A stretch of 64,000 nucleotides of DNA from positions 124,001-188,000 of the forward strand of contig NZ_JAPCWC010000002.1 in assembly GCF_026420865.1 (NCBI RefSeq), given 5' to 3'. Below the pieces are notes generated by a model. That model did no database searches. It was not told the origin of the DNA and saw only the letters and a list, made by a program, of their open reading frames with translations. The DNA comes from Novosphingobium clariflavum. Its GTDB lineage: Bacteria; Pseudomonadota; Alphaproteobacteria; Sphingomonadales; Sphingomonadaceae. Both the position numbers and the translations under genes were made by a program. Shown in pieces: positions 30,212 to 39,745 of this stretch (positions are counted from its first letter, which is position 1; the number at the start of each line of letters is the position of its first letter).

Positions 30212-30733
30212 TCAGCTGTCGGTGACGTGCGCCGCCACCATGGCGCGGGCGCGCTGCCAGAGCACCAGCCGGCTCACCAGCACCACCCCAAGGGCAAAGC
30301 CCAGCATTGCGTCGGTCACCAGCATGGCGGTTGCCGCCGGATGCCCGGACCCGATCGCCATGCCGCCTGGCAGCACCAGCTTGCGCACCATCACGACGCC
30401 GACGATCAGCAGCAGTGCGAGCGGCGACTGGCGCACCATCACGCGGGCATCCCCGCCCTCACCCTCGACATGAAGCCGCATCAGGCGTGAACGCTGCATG
30501 CCGATGCCGCCGCCGACGACGAACCCTGCGGCGAGGCTGGCCCACCCCGGCGGCGTCGGCATCATCGCGCTGAGCGCGAAGCAGACCACTGCCGTCACGA
30601 TCAGCGGCATGATCCACAGCAGGGGGAGCCGGAGCGGGCGGGCCTTTTCCAGATTGCGGAAACGCCAGAGCATCACCGCGCCGAAAATCGCCAGCGGCAC
30701 CCATGCCGCCATGCCGTTACCGGTTCCCCCCAT
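30212..30733 (-). CDS. CcdC-like (DUF1453) membrane protein
   Basis: This 173-residue integral membrane protein has five predicted helices. The pattern RNLEKARPLRLPLLW, a glycine-rich AGFVVGGGIGMQRSRLM segment and a later VMVRKLVL resembles the CcdC/DUF1453 family, one member of which is linked to cytochrome c biogenesis in Bacillus. The role here is unknown. It starts 5 bp after the gcvPB stop, so it may be the last gene of the glycine cleavage transcript. Confidence 0.65.
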   Translation of the reverse strand: MGGTGNGMAAWVPLAIFGAVMLWRFRNLEKARPLRLPLLWIMPLIVTAVVCFALSAMMPTPPGWASLAAGFVVGGGIGMQRSRLMRLHVEGEGGDARVMVRQSPLALLLIVGVVMVRKLVLPGGMAIGSGHPAATAMLVTDAMLGFALGVVLVSRLVLWQRARAMVAAHVTDS

Positions 30734-30738
30734 ATGCC

Positions 30739-32340
30739 TCAGCTGCCTCCGAACTCGCTCAGCGCAGGCGTGCCCGGCTCACCCGGGGTGCCCTGCCATA
30801 CGAGCACAGGCTTGCGCGCGGCGAGCGTTTCGTCAAGCCGGCGGCGCGGCGCGAAGTGCGGCGCGCTGTGCAGGCTCTGGTCGCCGTCCTTGGCGCGCTG
30901 GGCGAGGCTGCGCAGCGAAGCGATGAAGCGATCGAGGCCCGCCTTGCTTTCGGTCTCGGTCGGCTCGACCAGCATCGCGCCCTTGACCACCAGCGGGAAG
31001 TAGACCGTCATCGGGTGGAAGCCCTCGTCGATCAGACCCTTGGCGATGTCGAGCGTCGAGAAGCCCTCGGCCAGCCCTGCATCGCTGAACAGCGCCTCGT
31101 GCATGCACGGGCCGCTCTTGGCGAAGGGCGCCGGCAGCAGGTCCTCGCACGAACGCAGCACGTAGTTGGCGTTGAGCACCGCATCCTCGGCAACCTGGCG
31201 CAGGCCGTCGGCGCCGTGGCTGAGGATGTAGGTCAGCGCGCGGGTGAACATGCCCATCTGGCCATGGAAGGCGACCATGCGGCCGAAGGCCTGATCGTGG
31301 CCCTCGCCCCGGTTCTCTTCCTCGACGAGGTGGATGCGGCCATCGTCACCGCGGCTGACGAAGGGCAGCGGCGCGAAGGGCGCCAGCGCTTCGGACAGCA
31401 CGACCGGCCCTGCACCGGGACCGCCACCGCCGTGCGGGGTGGAGAAGGTCTTGTGCAGGTTGATGTGCATGGCATCGACGCCGAGGTCGCCCGGGCGCAC
31501 CTTGCCGACGATGGCGTTGAAGTTCGCGCCGTCGCAGTAGACGTAGCCGCCGGCGGCGTGAACCGCGTCGCCAATCGCCTTCATCTCCGGCTCAAACAGG
31601 CCGCAGGTGTTGGGGTTGGTGATCATCACCCCGGCCACGTTGGGCCCGAGCTTCGCCTTCAGCGCCTCGACATCGACGCGGCCTTCCGGGGTTGCCGGGA
31701 TCGACTGCACCTTGAAGCCGGCGAAGGCGGCCGTCGCCGGGTTGGTGCCGTGGGCGCTCTCGGGCACCAGCACCACGTCGCGCTTCTCGCCGCGCGCGTC
31801 GAGCGCGGCGCGGATGCAGAGGAGGCCGCAAAGCTCGCCGTGGGCCCCTGCCTTCGGGCTCATTGCCACCGAGGCCATGCCGGTCAGCGTGATCAGCCAG
31901 TCGGCCAGCTGCTCGATCACCTCGAGCGCGCCCTCGACCGTCTTCTGCGGCTGGAGCGGGTGAACGTCGGCAAAGCCCGGCAGGCGGGCCATCTTCTCGT
32001 TGAGGCGCGGGTTGTGCTTCATCGTGCACGAACCGAGCGGGAACGGCCCGAGGTCGATCGCGTAGTTCTGGCGCGAGAGGCGCGTGTAGTGGCGCACCGC
32101 TTCCGGCTCGGTCAGGCCCGGAAGCGCCGGAGCCGCCTTGCGCAGGAACTTCGAAAGACCCGCCGCTGCCGGACGCGCCAGCGTGTCGAGATCGACGCCG
32201 CACTTGGCGGACGAGCCGAGTTCGAAGCTCAGCGCCTCTTCCAGCATCAGACCATAGTCGCCCGAGGCGGTCTTGAAGGCCCCGCCTTCGCCAGCTTCAC
32301 CCATCTGAGGGCGCCAGCCGCTTGCGTTTACCGCGTTCAT
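30739..32340 (-). CDS. gcvPB: Glycine dehydrogenase (decarboxylating) subunit 2
   Basis: This 533-residue protein is the PLP-binding half of the split P-protein of the glycine cleavage system. The PLP lysine is in [15 protein letters not shown], near residue 296, and [10 protein letters not shown] is a conserved loop. With GcvPA it decarboxylates glycine and passes aminomethyl to lipoyl-GcvH. Its ATG overlaps the gcvPA stop (ATGA at 32337-32340). Confidence 0.96.
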   Translation of the reverse strand: MNAVNASGWRPQMGEAGEGGAFKTASGDYGLMLEEALSFELGSSAKCGVDLDTLARPAAAGLSKFLRKAAPALPGLTEPEAVRHYTRLSRQNYAIDLGPFPLGSCTMKHNPRLNEKMARLPGFADVHPLQPQKTVEGALEVIEQLADWLITLTGMASVAMSPKAGAHGELCGLLCIRAALDARGEKRDVVLVPESAHGTNPATAAFAGFKVQSIPATPEGRVDVEALKAKLGPNVAGVMITNPNTCGLFEPEMKAIGDAVHAAGGYVYCDGANFNAIVGKVRPGDLGVDAMHINLHKTFSTPHGGGGPGAGPVVLSEALAPFAPLPFVSRGDDGRIHLVEEENRGEGHDQAFGRMVAFHGQMGMFTRALTYILSHGADGLRQVAEDAVLNANYVLRSCEDLLPAPFAKSGPCMHEALFSDAGLAEGFSTLDIAKGLIDEGFHPMTVYFPLVVKGAMLVEPTETESKAGLDRFIASLRSLAQRAKDGDQSLHSAPHFAPRRRLDETLAARKPVLVWQGTPGEPGTPALSEFGGS

Positions 32341-33695
32341 GCCAGCACTCCTTCAAGCTCACGGGCAAAGGTTTCGATATCCTCGTCGGTCACGGTCTCG
32401 GTCGCCGCCACCAGCAGGCCCCTGTGCAGATCGCTGTCCTCGGGGAACAGGCGGCCGAGCGAGACGCCGCCCAGCACCTTGCGGTCGGCAAGGTCACGGA
32501 CCACTTCGCGGGCATCGCGCGGAAGCACCACGGTCGCCTCGTTGAAGTAGGCCTGGTTCAGCACCGTCACGCCCGGCACCTTGGCCAGACGCTCGATCAG
32601 GGTCTGTGCCTTGTCGTGGTTCACGGCGGCCAGCTGGGCCAGCCCTTCACCGCCCAGCAGGGTCAGGTGAATGCTGAAAGCCAGCGCGCAAAGCCCTGAA
32701 TTCGTGCAGATGTTGCTGGTCGCCTTCTCGCGGCGGATGTGCTGTTCGCGGGTCGAGAGCGTCAGCACGAAGCCGCGCTTGCCCTCGGCGTCCACGGTCT
32801 GGCCGCACAGGCGGCCGGGCATCTGGCGCACGAACTTCTCGCGGCAGCCGAACAGGCCCAGGTACGGACCGCCGAACTGCAGGCCGACGCCGAGCGACTG
32901 GCCTTCGCCCACAACGATGTCGGCGCCGAGATTGCCCGGTGCCTCGATCATGCCCAGCGCCACCGGCTCGGTGACGACGGCGATCAGCAGCGCGCCCTTG
33001 GCGTGCGCGGCCTCGGCAATCGCGGCGAGATCGGGGATGCGGCCCATCACGTCCGGGTATTGGACGACGACGCAGGAGGTCTTGTCGTCGATCGCGGCGA
33101 TCACGGCGGCGTCATCGGCCTCGGCCACCAGTTCGGGCTTGAGGCTGACGATCTCGTCCTCGGTGAACTTGGCCATCGTGCGCACGACTTCGGCGTAGTG
33201 CGGGTGCAGACCGCTCGACAGCACGGCGCGGACCTTGCGGGTCACGCGGCTGGCCATCAGGATCGCTTCCCAGCACGCGGTCGAACCGTCGTACATCGAG
33301 GCATTGGCGATGTCGGTGCCGAACAGGCGCGCGACCTGCGTCTGGAACTCGAACAGCACCTGCAGCGTGCCCTGCGCGATTTCCGGCTGGTAGGGCGTGT
33401 AGGCGGTCAGGAACTCGCCGCGCTGGATCAGGTGATCGACCGAGGCGGGAACGTGGTGGCGATAGGCGCCGGCGCCGATGAAGAACGGCGCCGTTCCGGC
33501 CGAGAGGTTCTTGGCCGCGAGCGCCGACATGTGGCGTTCGACCGCCATTTCGCTGGCGTGGGCAGGCAGGCCTTCGATCGGGCCGGACAGGCGGGCTTCG
33601 GCGGGCACGTCGACGAAAAGATCGTCGACGCTGGCGGCGCCGATGACGCCGAGCATCTCGGCACGGTCGGCCGGAGTCAGGGGAAGGTAGCGCAT
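32337..33695 (-). CDS. gcvPA: Glycine dehydrogenase (decarboxylating) subunit 1
   Basis: This 452-residue protein is the other half of the split P-protein. Typical parts are [15 protein letters not shown] at the start, [13 protein letters not shown], and [14 protein letters not shown]. It forms a heterotetramer with GcvPB. The ATG at 33695 is preceded by a GGAAA stretch and, 18 bp further up, by a 135-bp inverted-repeat element that separates it from gcvH. Confidence 0.96.
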   Translation of the reverse strand: MRYLPLTPADRAEMLGVIGAASVDDLFVDVPAEARLSGPIEGLPAHASEMAVERHMSALAAKNLSAGTAPFFIGAGAYRHHVPASVDHLIQRGEFLTAYTPYQPEIAQGTLQVLFEFQTQVARLFGTDIANASMYDGSTACWEAILMASRVTRKVRAVLSSGLHPHYAEVVRTMAKFTEDEIVSLKPELVAEADDAAVIAAIDDKTSCVVVQYPDVMGRIPDLAAIAEAAHAKGALLIAVVTEPVALGMIEAPGNLGADIVVGEGQSLGVGLQFGGPYLGLFGCREKFVRQMPGRLCGQTVDAEGKRGFVLTLSTREQHIRREKATSNICTNSGLCALAFSIHLTLLGGEGLAQLAAVNHDKAQTLIERLAKVPGVTVLNQAYFNEATVVLPRDAREVVRDLADRKVLGGVSLGRLFPEDSDLHRGLLVAATETVTDEDIETFARELEGVLA

Positions 33696-33713
33696 GGGGT
33701 TTCCTGCATGATT

Positions 33714-33848
33714 GTCCTCCCCGGCACGGGGAGGTGGCAGCCTGAAAGGCTGACGGAGGGGATTGGCGGCCTAGCGCAAGCGTTGCGCCCAGCGGCGAGT
33801 CCCCTCCACCGTCCTGCGGACGGTCCCCCTCCCCGTTCCGGGGAGGAC
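33714..33848. repeat. Solo 135-bp two-module inverted-repeat element in the gcv operon
   Basis: Two 52-bp modules in inverted orientation (33714-33765 and 33797-33848) flank a 31-bp spacer. Each module starts GTCCTCCCCG, forms a first hairpin (CTCCCCG/CGGGGAG), a second hairpin, then GGAGGGGA. The same modules bound the DUF559 element at 40058-40503. The element begins 6 bp after the gcvH stop and ends 18 bp before the gcvPA start. It has no ORF and looks like a non-autonomous (MITE- or REP-like) relative. Confidence 0.85.
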
Positions 33849-33854
33849 TGGACG

Positions 33855-34226
33855 TCAGAGGCTTGCGACATAGTCCTTGTAAGCCGCTTCATCCATCAGC
33901 GCTTCCAGTTCCGAAGCGTCCGACAGAGTGATGCGGAACAGCCAGCCGCCGACTTCGGCGTCGGTGTTCACCAGTTCCGGCTGATCGGCCAGAACGTCGT
34001 TGGCTTCGGCGATGGTGCCGGAAACCGGGGTGTAGACGTCCGAAGCGGCCTTCACCGAGTCCACGACGGCAACCGAATCGCCCTTTTCGAAGGTCGCGCC
34101 TTCGGCCGGCAGGTCGACGAAGGTGATGTCGCCAAGCTGGCCCTGTGCGTAATCGGTGATGCCCACGGTGCCGAGGTCACCCTCGATTTCGATCCACTCG
34201 TGTTCCTGCGAGAAATAACGGGTCAT
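33855..34226 (-). CDS. gcvH: Glycine cleavage system H protein
   Basis: This 123-residue lipoyl carrier shuttles the aminomethyl group between P-, T- and L-proteins. The lipoylated lysine is Lys59 in DSVKAASDVYTPVSG. Length and all signature segments are normal. It lies 11 bp after gcvT and is followed by the solo repeat element. Confidence 0.97.
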   Translation of the reverse strand: MTRYFSQEHEWIEIEGDLGTVGITDYAQGQLGDITFVDLPAEGATFEKGDSVAVVDSVKAASDVYTPVSGTIAEANDVLADQPELVNTDAEVGGWLFRITLSDASELEALMDEAAYKDYVASL

Positions 34227-34237
34227 GGGAGAGTTCC

Positions 34238-35371
34238 TCAGCGGTGATAGCGATTAGGGACGAAGGGCATGGCTGCGACGGTCGCGCCCAGCTTCTTGCC
34301 CCGGATGTCGATGGAAAGGGCCGTGCCGTCCGCAGCAAGCGCCGCGTCGACATAGGCCATGGCAATGGGATGCTGCAGCGAAGGCGAGAAACCGCCTGAA
34401 GTGACGATGCCAACTTCCTGTTCACCATGGAAAACCTTGGCGCCTTCGCGCGCGGCCTGACGGCCTTCAAGTTTCAGGCCGATGCGCTTCTGGGCCGTGC
34501 CCTCGGCAAAATCGCGCTGGACACGCTCGGCACCCGGGAAACCGCCTTCGAGGCGGCGGCGCTTGTTGACGCCGAAAGCAAGACCGGCTTCGACCGGGCC
34601 GCGCTCCGGGTCCATGTCGTGGCCATAGAGCGGCAGGCCGGCTTCGAGACGCAGCGAATCGCGCGCGCCAAGGCCGATCGGCTTCACTTCTGACTGGGCC
34701 AGCAGCAGGTCCGCCACCTCGGCAGCGGCATCGCCGGGGATCGAGATCTCGAAGCCGTCCTCGCCGGTATAGCCCGAGCGGCTGATCCAGGCCTCGACGC
34801 CGCCCAGGGTGAAGCGGCCGCTCTTCATGAAAGTAAGCGCGGCCACACCCGGCGCCAGGCGCTCGAGCGCGTCGACCGCCTTGGGCCCCTGCAGCGCCAG
34901 CAGCGCGCGGTCATCGAGGTGGTTGAGCGTCACGTCCTCGGGCAGCAGCTCGTGGAAGGTGGCGATGTCGTCCCACTTGGTGGCGCCGTTGACGACGACG
35001 TAGAAGCCGTCTTCCTGGCGGGTGACCATGAGATCGTCGAGCACGCCGCCGTTCTCGTCGAGCAGCAGCGAATAGCGCACCGAGGCGAGCTTGAGCGTCG
35101 AAAGGTCGATCGGCAGCGCCGCTTCGAGCGCGGCGTCGACACCCTCGCCCGAGATGAACAGCTGGCCCATGTGGCTGACGTCGAACAGGCCGGCGCTCTC
35201 ACGCGTCCACAGGTGTTCGGCCATGATCCCTTCGTACTGAACGGGCATCATGTAACCGGCGAATTCGACCATGCGGCCGCCGTGATCACGGTGCCAGCCA
35301 TCCAGCGGCAGCAGCATCGGCGCCAGTTCTTCGGGTTCCTGATCGGAATCGGAAATCGGGTATTCGCTCAA
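34238..35371 (-). CDS. gcvT: Aminomethyltransferase (glycine cleavage T protein)
   Basis: This 377-residue T-protein transfers methylene to tetrahydrofolate and releases ammonia. LDGWHRDHGGRMVEFAGYMMP and SARFGLFDVSHMGQ-like (ESAGLFDVSHMGQ) near the start and SGYTGEDGFEI in the middle are typical. I chose a TTG at 35371 because GGAG lies eight bases upstream; an internal ATG at codon 19 is the alternative. The upstream region holds a tandem glycine riboswitch. Confidence 0.95.
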   Translation of the reverse strand: MSEYPISDSDQEPEELAPMLLPLDGWHRDHGGRMVEFAGYMMPVQYEGIMAEHLWTRESAGLFDVSHMGQLFISGEGVDAALEAALPIDLSTLKLASVRYSLLLDENGGVLDDLMVTRQEDGFYVVVNGATKWDDIATFHELLPEDVTLNHLDDRALLALQGPKAVDALERLAPGVAALTFMKSGRFTLGGVEAWISRSGYTGEDGFEISIPGDAAAEVADLLLAQSEVKPIGLGARDSLRLEAGLPLYGHDMDPERGPVEAGLAFGVNKRRRLEGGFPGAERVQRDFAEGTAQKRIGLKLEGRQAAREGAKVFHGEQEVGIVTSGGFSPSLQHPIAMAYVDAALAADGTALSIDIRGKKLGATVAAMPFVPNRYHR

Positions 35372-35413
35372 GACATGACTCCGCACAGTTCGGCACACCA
35401 TTCCAGGTGCCCC

Positions 35414-35642
35414 CTCTGTCACGGAAACCTGAGAGCTTCCCTTGGCGCGCCCATGACAGGCAGGCCAAAGTTACACCGTCGGCGGCCTCATTCCAAAGGA
35501 ATGAGACACTTTCCAGAGTCTCGCTATCGACGCTGCGCGGTCCTTTTGCCTGAGAGATTCCGGGGCGGTTGCTCCTTCGGCGCCCGCTTCATCCCAAGTG
35601 CGGCGCAAGCCGCGCATGCGAATCGGCAGGTCTCTCCCGCGC
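35414..35642 (-). ncRNA. Tandem glycine riboswitch
   Basis: Two aptamers can be traced on the minus strand. Aptamer I (about 35535-35642) has GGGAGAGACC, GCCGAAGGAGCAA and TCTCTCAGGCAAAAGGACCGC, with GCGCGG/CCGCGC closing the P1 stem. Aptamer II (about 35414-35518) has CTCTGG, GCCAAGGGAAGCTCTCAGG and GACAGAGG, with CTCTG/CAGAG as P1. It ends about 43 bases before the gcvT start and probably turns on the gcv operon when glycine is plentiful. Confidence 0.92.
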
Positions 35643-35755
35643 TGTCAGCGATGCCTTGTCCCTTGGGTGAGGCGTGCGTTTGTGTCAACGCCGCTTGCGC
35701 TGCAGTGCCGCACAATTTCGCCCAGGACGCCGCCGCAATCCCCGGCCTGCCCCAG

Positions 35756-36448
35756 CTATCCCTGTGCCCGGCCCAGCACGCGCATCATCGCTGCGTGCTC
35801 ATGAATGAAACGGCCGCGCGTCTTCTCGCCGCTCAGCGCGAGGATCACCTCGGCAAGGCGGCGTACCGTGGTCGAGCGGAATTTCGAGAACCGGCCATGC
35901 AGCACGATGGCATCCGCGAGCGGGTTCAAGACTTGCGCCAGGCTTTCCAGCGGGCGGCTCTCATGGCGCTGGCCGCGCAGCAGACCGGGGCGCAGGATGT
36001 CGAGACGGCGGAACCCCAGCTTGTGGACGGCATCCTCGACGTCGCCCTTGGTGCGCAAGTAGAGGTTGCCGCTTGCCCGGTCGGCGCCGACCGAGGAGAC
36101 GAGGATGAAATGCCCGATCCCGGCGGCTCGGGCGGCATGCGCCACCTCCAGCACGAGGTCGTGATCGACCGCCCGGAACGCCTCGTCACTGCCCGCCGCC
36201 CTGCGCGTGGTGCCGAGCGCGCAGACCAGCACCTCGGCCCGGGCGGCGGCGATGAGCGCAGGCCACTGGTCGGTATCGCCCACCAGCACTTCCATCCGCG
36301 CACCTTCCGGCAAGGGCACCTCGCGCCGGGCAACGCCGACCACACGCACATCGGCACGCGCGATGCTGCCGGCGATCACCGCCTGCCCGACCAGCCCGCT
36401 CGCCCCGACGAGGCAAAGCCGCCGTACGGGCGTTCCGGCTTCAGACAT
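35756..36448 (-). CDS. NAD(P)-binding Rossmann-fold protein (NmrA/Tic62-like)
   Basis: This 230-residue protein has an N-terminal dinucleotide motif LVGASGLVGQAV and the atypical SDR pattern VSSVGADRAS...YLRTKGDVEDAV, in which the active-site tyrosine is near Y-L-R-T-K. It resembles NmrA- and Tic62-like oxidoreductases or sensors (HTATIP2 group) of unknown substrate. The ATG at 36448 has GGAGGGG upstream and overlaps the end of the HD gene by 8 bp, so the two are co-translated. Confidence 0.8.
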   Translation of the reverse strand: MSEAGTPVRRLCLVGASGLVGQAVIAGSIARADVRVVGVARREVPLPEGARMEVLVGDTDQWPALIAAARAEVLVCALGTTRRAAGSDEAFRAVDHDLVLEVAHAARAAGIGHFILVSSVGADRASGNLYLRTKGDVEDAVHKLGFRRLDILRPGLLRGQRHESRPLESLAQVLNPLADAIVLHGRFSKFRSTTVRRLAEVILALSGEKTRGRFIHEHAAMMRVLGRAQG

Positions 36449-37601
36449 TGCGCAGCCCCTCCGGCGTCGATCCGTAGATCCGCGCATGACAGGCGATGGC
36501 GTAGCGGTCGGTCATGCCGGCGATATAGTCGGCGATATGGCGGCTGCGCTGCGGCTCCTGGCGCGGCAAGCCGTCGATCCAGCTTTCCTCCATCAGCACC
36601 GGCTCCTGCGAATAGGCGGCATAGAGTTCGGCGATCACCGCCCGCGCGCGGCGCGCGGTTTCGAGCTGTTCCGGGTGGTAATAGAGCTTCTCGTACATGA
36701 AGCGCTTGAAAGCCCGTTCGCCCTCCTCGACGTCCGGCGAGAAGGTGACCAGCTGACGCCCCGCGGCGCGCACGTCGCACACGCTCTCGATGCCGACGAG
36801 GTTGGCCCTGGTCTGGGCGATCAGGTCGTTGACCATGAAGCCGATCTGGCTGCGGATGAGCTCCGCCAGTTGCCGGCTGCGCGCAACGCCCGGGAAGCGC
36901 CGCTCCACCTCGCGCCAGCGCGCGACGACGAAGGGATGCGCCAGCAGTTCGTCGAGATCGAGAAACCCCGCGCGCAGGCCATCGTCGATATCGTGGTTGT
37001 CGTAGGCGATATCGTCGGAAAGCGCCGCCACTTGCGCCTCCAGCGAGGCATAGGAGCCGAGTTCGAGGTTATAGGCTGCATCGAGTTCACCCAGCGCCCA
37101 GTTCGGCGCGGCGACCGGGCCGTTGTGCTTGGCCAGCCCTTCCAGGGTCTCCCACGTCAGGTTGAGCCCGTCATGCTCGCAATAAGGCGTCTCGATGCGC
37201 ATCAGCGTGCGCAGGCAATTGGCATTGTGGTCGAACCCGCCCGCCTGGTGGAGCGCGGCGTCGAGCGCCTCCTCCCCCGCATGGCCAAACGGCGGATGAC
37301 CGATATCGTGCGCCAGCGCCAGCGCCTCGCTCAGATCCTCATCGAGCCCGAGGATACGCGCGATGACACGCGCGATCTGGGCGACTTCCAGGCTGTGGGT
37401 CAAGCGCACGCGGTAATGGTCGCCGTCGGGCGCGATGAAGACCTGGGTCTTGTAGCGCAGGCGGCGGAACGCGATCGAATGGATGATGCGGTCACGATCG
37501 CGCTGATAGGCACTGCGCGGCCCGCGCGTGCCGCTGTCGTCGGTCAGGAACTCGCGCCCGCGCGTGCGAGCCGGATCAGATGCGTAAGGAGCGAGGGTCA
37601 A
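36441..37601 (-). CDS. dgt: dGTP triphosphohydrolase-like HD protein
   Basis: This 386-residue HD-domain protein has the metal-binding HSLEVAQIAR, the HD pair in LAHDIGHPPFGHAGE, and AALSDDIAYDNHDIDDG. It matches the deoxyguanosinetriphosphate triphosphohydrolase-like family, which removes triphosphate from dNTPs. The start MTLAPYASDPARTRGR and RDRDRIIHS-like N-terminus are typical of the alphaproteobacterial type. It is preceded by a 336-bp gene-free stretch. Confidence 0.92.
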   Translation of the reverse strand: MTLAPYASDPARTRGREFLTDDSGTRGPRSAYQRDRDRIIHSIAFRRLRYKTQVFIAPDGDHYRVRLTHSLEVAQIARVIARILGLDEDLSEALALAHDIGHPPFGHAGEEALDAALHQAGGFDHNANCLRTLMRIETPYCEHDGLNLTWETLEGLAKHNGPVAAPNWALGELDAAYNLELGSYASLEAQVAALSDDIAYDNHDIDDGLRAGFLDLDELLAHPFVVARWREVERRFPGVARSRQLAELIRSQIGFMVNDLIAQTRANLVGIESVCDVRAAGRQLVTFSPDVEEGERAFKRFMYEKLYYHPEQLETARRARAVIAELYAAYSQEPVLMEESWIDGLPRQEPQRSRHIADYIAGMTDRYAIACHARIYGSTPEGLRNV

Positions 37602-37937
37602 GCCTTGGTCTTTCCCGAAACGAGTGCATTTTCCGAGTCATCAGGTGCCATGCCGGGTGAAACGGACGACGCGCCTACCAGAGCCCGGCGAGCGGATCGT
37701 GACATGTGCCCCCGGACATTTCCTGCCGGCCCTAGGCGGCGTGGACAGATTCCGCAACGCCGCTGGCGCCGGTTGCAGGGCAACCCCTCCGGGGCTTTTG
37801 CCATCAGCTGCGGCGATCTGGAACTTGCCCAAACCGCCTAGGGCGTAAACCCATGAACGGCAACATCGAGGTTTGAGGCAAAATGGTTCAGCGTGAGGAA
37901 GGAAGCCGACGGAGGACACACCCCAGGGGTCACGCGA
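37602..37937. other. Gene-free stretch with a spaced inverted repeat
   Basis: No coding frame or RNA gene is convincing here. The 11-bp perfect inverted repeat GCCCTAGGCGG (37729-37739) and CCGCCTAGGGC (37834-37844) bounds 116 bp, and CCCC-TCC-GGGG (about 37779-37789) could form a small hairpin within it. The promoter of dgt is probably in this stretch, but I cannot place it. Confidence 0.45.
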
Positions 37938-38252
37938 TCACTCTGCCAGACCGGTCTTGCACAGCGCCGCCGTGGACGTGGTGACAAGGATCACCTTGCT
38001 ATCGTCCACCGACTTCACTGCACGCACCCAGGCGCCGAGCGTGGGCTTGTCACCCTCCAGCTTCTGCAGCTTGGCGATCTGGATCAGGTTCAGCCGCTTC
38101 ATCATGCGCTTGGTCATGCAAGTGGCGACACGGTTCGACATGCCATTTTCGATCAGGGCCGAATGGAGCCGCCAGGCCGCATAGAAATGCGCGCCGACGA
38201 CCAGCACCACGACAAGACCGGCGAGCAGCAGAAATCGCTTGAGAATACGCAT
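37938..38252 (-). CDS. Uncharacterised membrane-anchored protein
   Basis: This 104-residue protein has one N-terminal hydrophobic helix (FLLLAGLVVVLVVGAHFYA) and a soluble, basic remainder with two cysteines (ATCMTKRMMKR and ALCKTG). No family is recognised. It lies 23 bp downstream of pntB on the same strand and may be co-transcribed with the transhydrogenase. Confidence 0.6.
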   Translation of the reverse strand: MRILKRFLLLAGLVVVLVVGAHFYAAWRLHSALIENGMSNRVATCMTKRMMKRLNLIQIAKLQKLEGDKPTLGAWVRAVKSVDDSKVILVTTSTAALCKTGLAE

Positions 38253-38275
38253 AGCGCGCCCTTAGCGCCTCATCG

Positions 38276-39745
38276 TCAATCCGCCAGCGCCTTGTTGATG
38301 TCCTCGACCATCTTCTTGGCGTCGGCCAGCAGCATCATCGTCTGGTCCATGTAGAACACGTCGTTGTCGACGCCCGCATAACCCACGCCGCCCATCGACC
38401 GTTTGACGAAGAAGATCGTCTTCGCCTTTTCCACATCGAACACCGGCATGCCATAGATCGGCGAGGTCTTGTCCGTACGCGCGGCCGGGTTCACCACGTC
38501 GTTGGCACCGATGATGAAGGCCACGTCGCACTGGGCGAACTCGCCGTTGATGTCCTCCAGCTCGAAGACCTCGTCATAGGGCACGTTGGCTTCGGCCAGC
38601 AGCACGTTCATGTGCCCGGGCATGCGCCCGGCCACCGGGTGGATCGCGTACTTCACGTTGACGCCGTGCTTCTTCAGCAGGTCCGCCATCTCGCGCAGCA
38701 CATGCTGGGCCTGCGCCACCGCCATGCCGTAGCCGGGGATGATGATGACGTTCTCCGCCTCCTGCATCAGGAAAGCCGCATCTTCGGCCGATCCCCGCTT
38801 CCACGGGCGCTGTTCCTTTGCCTCGCCGCCACTGGCCCCGTTCTCGGCGCCGAACCCGCCGGCAATCACCGAGATGAAGCTGCGGTTCATTGCCCGGCAC
38901 ATGATATAGCTGAGGATCGCGCCGGAAGAGCCGACGAGCGCGCCGGTCACGATCATCGCCGTGTTGTGCAGCGTGAAGCCCATCGCCGCCGCCGCCCAGC
39001 CCGAATAGGAATTGAGCATCGAGACGACCACCGGCATGTCCGCCCCGCCGATCGGAATGATCAGCAGGAAGCCGATGACAAAGCTCAACGCCACGATACC
39101 CCAGAACAGATGCGGCGTATCTCCGTGGAACAGGCTGACCAGCACGATGATCGCCAGCAGCGCCGCCAGATTGATCGCGTGGCGAGCGGGCAGCAGGATC
39201 GGCGCCCCGCTCATGTTGCCGTTGAGCTTGGCAAAGGCGATGACCGAACCCGAGAACGTGATCGCGCCGATGGCGACGCCCAGCCCCATCTCGATGCGGC
39301 TGCCCTTGAGGATGTCCAGCCCGCCCGCCTCTAGGATGCCGAAGGCCGCCGGATTGTAAAAGGCCGCCACGCCCACCAGCACTGCGGCCAGGCCGACCAG
39401 CGAGTGAAACGCGGCGACAAGCTGCGGCATCGCGGTCATCTGGATCTTGCGGGCCGTGGTCAGACCGATCACCGCGCCGATGGCAATGGCGGCGAGAATT
39501 TCGGACAATGTCGCGAAATCAAACAACAACCCTGCATGCTCGATTCCCGCGGGCGTGGAAGGCGCGGTCAGCGGGACATGGGTCAGCAGCGTCGTCACCA
39601 CGGCTATCGCCATCCCGGCCATGCCGTAGCGGTTGCCCCTGCGGCTGGTCGCGGGCGAGGAAAGCCCGCGCAGCGCGAGGATGAAGCAGATCCCGGCAAT
39701 CAGGTAGGCGATCGCCACCCAGGGGTTCACCGCGTGGGCCTCCAT
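38276..39745 (-). CDS. pntB: NAD(P) transhydrogenase subunit beta
   Basis: This 489-residue protein has an N-terminal membrane domain of about nine helices and a C-terminal NADP(H)-binding domain with IPGYGMAVAQAQH and VAFIIGANDVVNPAA. It couples proton entry to hydride transfer from NADH to NADP+. The ATG at 39745 follows GGGAG and overlaps the pntAB stop by one base (TGATG). The long frame to 39868 is a shadow of pntAB. Confidence 0.96.
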   Translation of the reverse strand: MEAHAVNPWVAIAYLIAGICFILALRGLSSPATSRRGNRYGMAGMAIAVVTTLLTHVPLTAPSTPAGIEHAGLLFDFATLSEILAAIAIGAVIGLTTARKIQMTAMPQLVAAFHSLVGLAAVLVGVAAFYNPAAFGILEAGGLDILKGSRIEMGLGVAIGAITFSGSVIAFAKLNGNMSGAPILLPARHAINLAALLAIIVLVSLFHGDTPHLFWGIVALSFVIGFLLIIPIGGADMPVVVSMLNSYSGWAAAAMGFTLHNTAMIVTGALVGSSGAILSYIMCRAMNRSFISVIAGGFGAENGASGGEAKEQRPWKRGSAEDAAFLMQEAENVIIIPGYGMAVAQAQHVLREMADLLKKHGVNVKYAIHPVAGRMPGHMNVLLAEANVPYDEVFELEDINGEFAQCDVAFIIGANDVVNPAARTDKTSPIYGMPVFDVEKAKTIFFVKRSMGGVGYAGVDNDVFYMDQTMMLLADAKKMVEDINKALAD

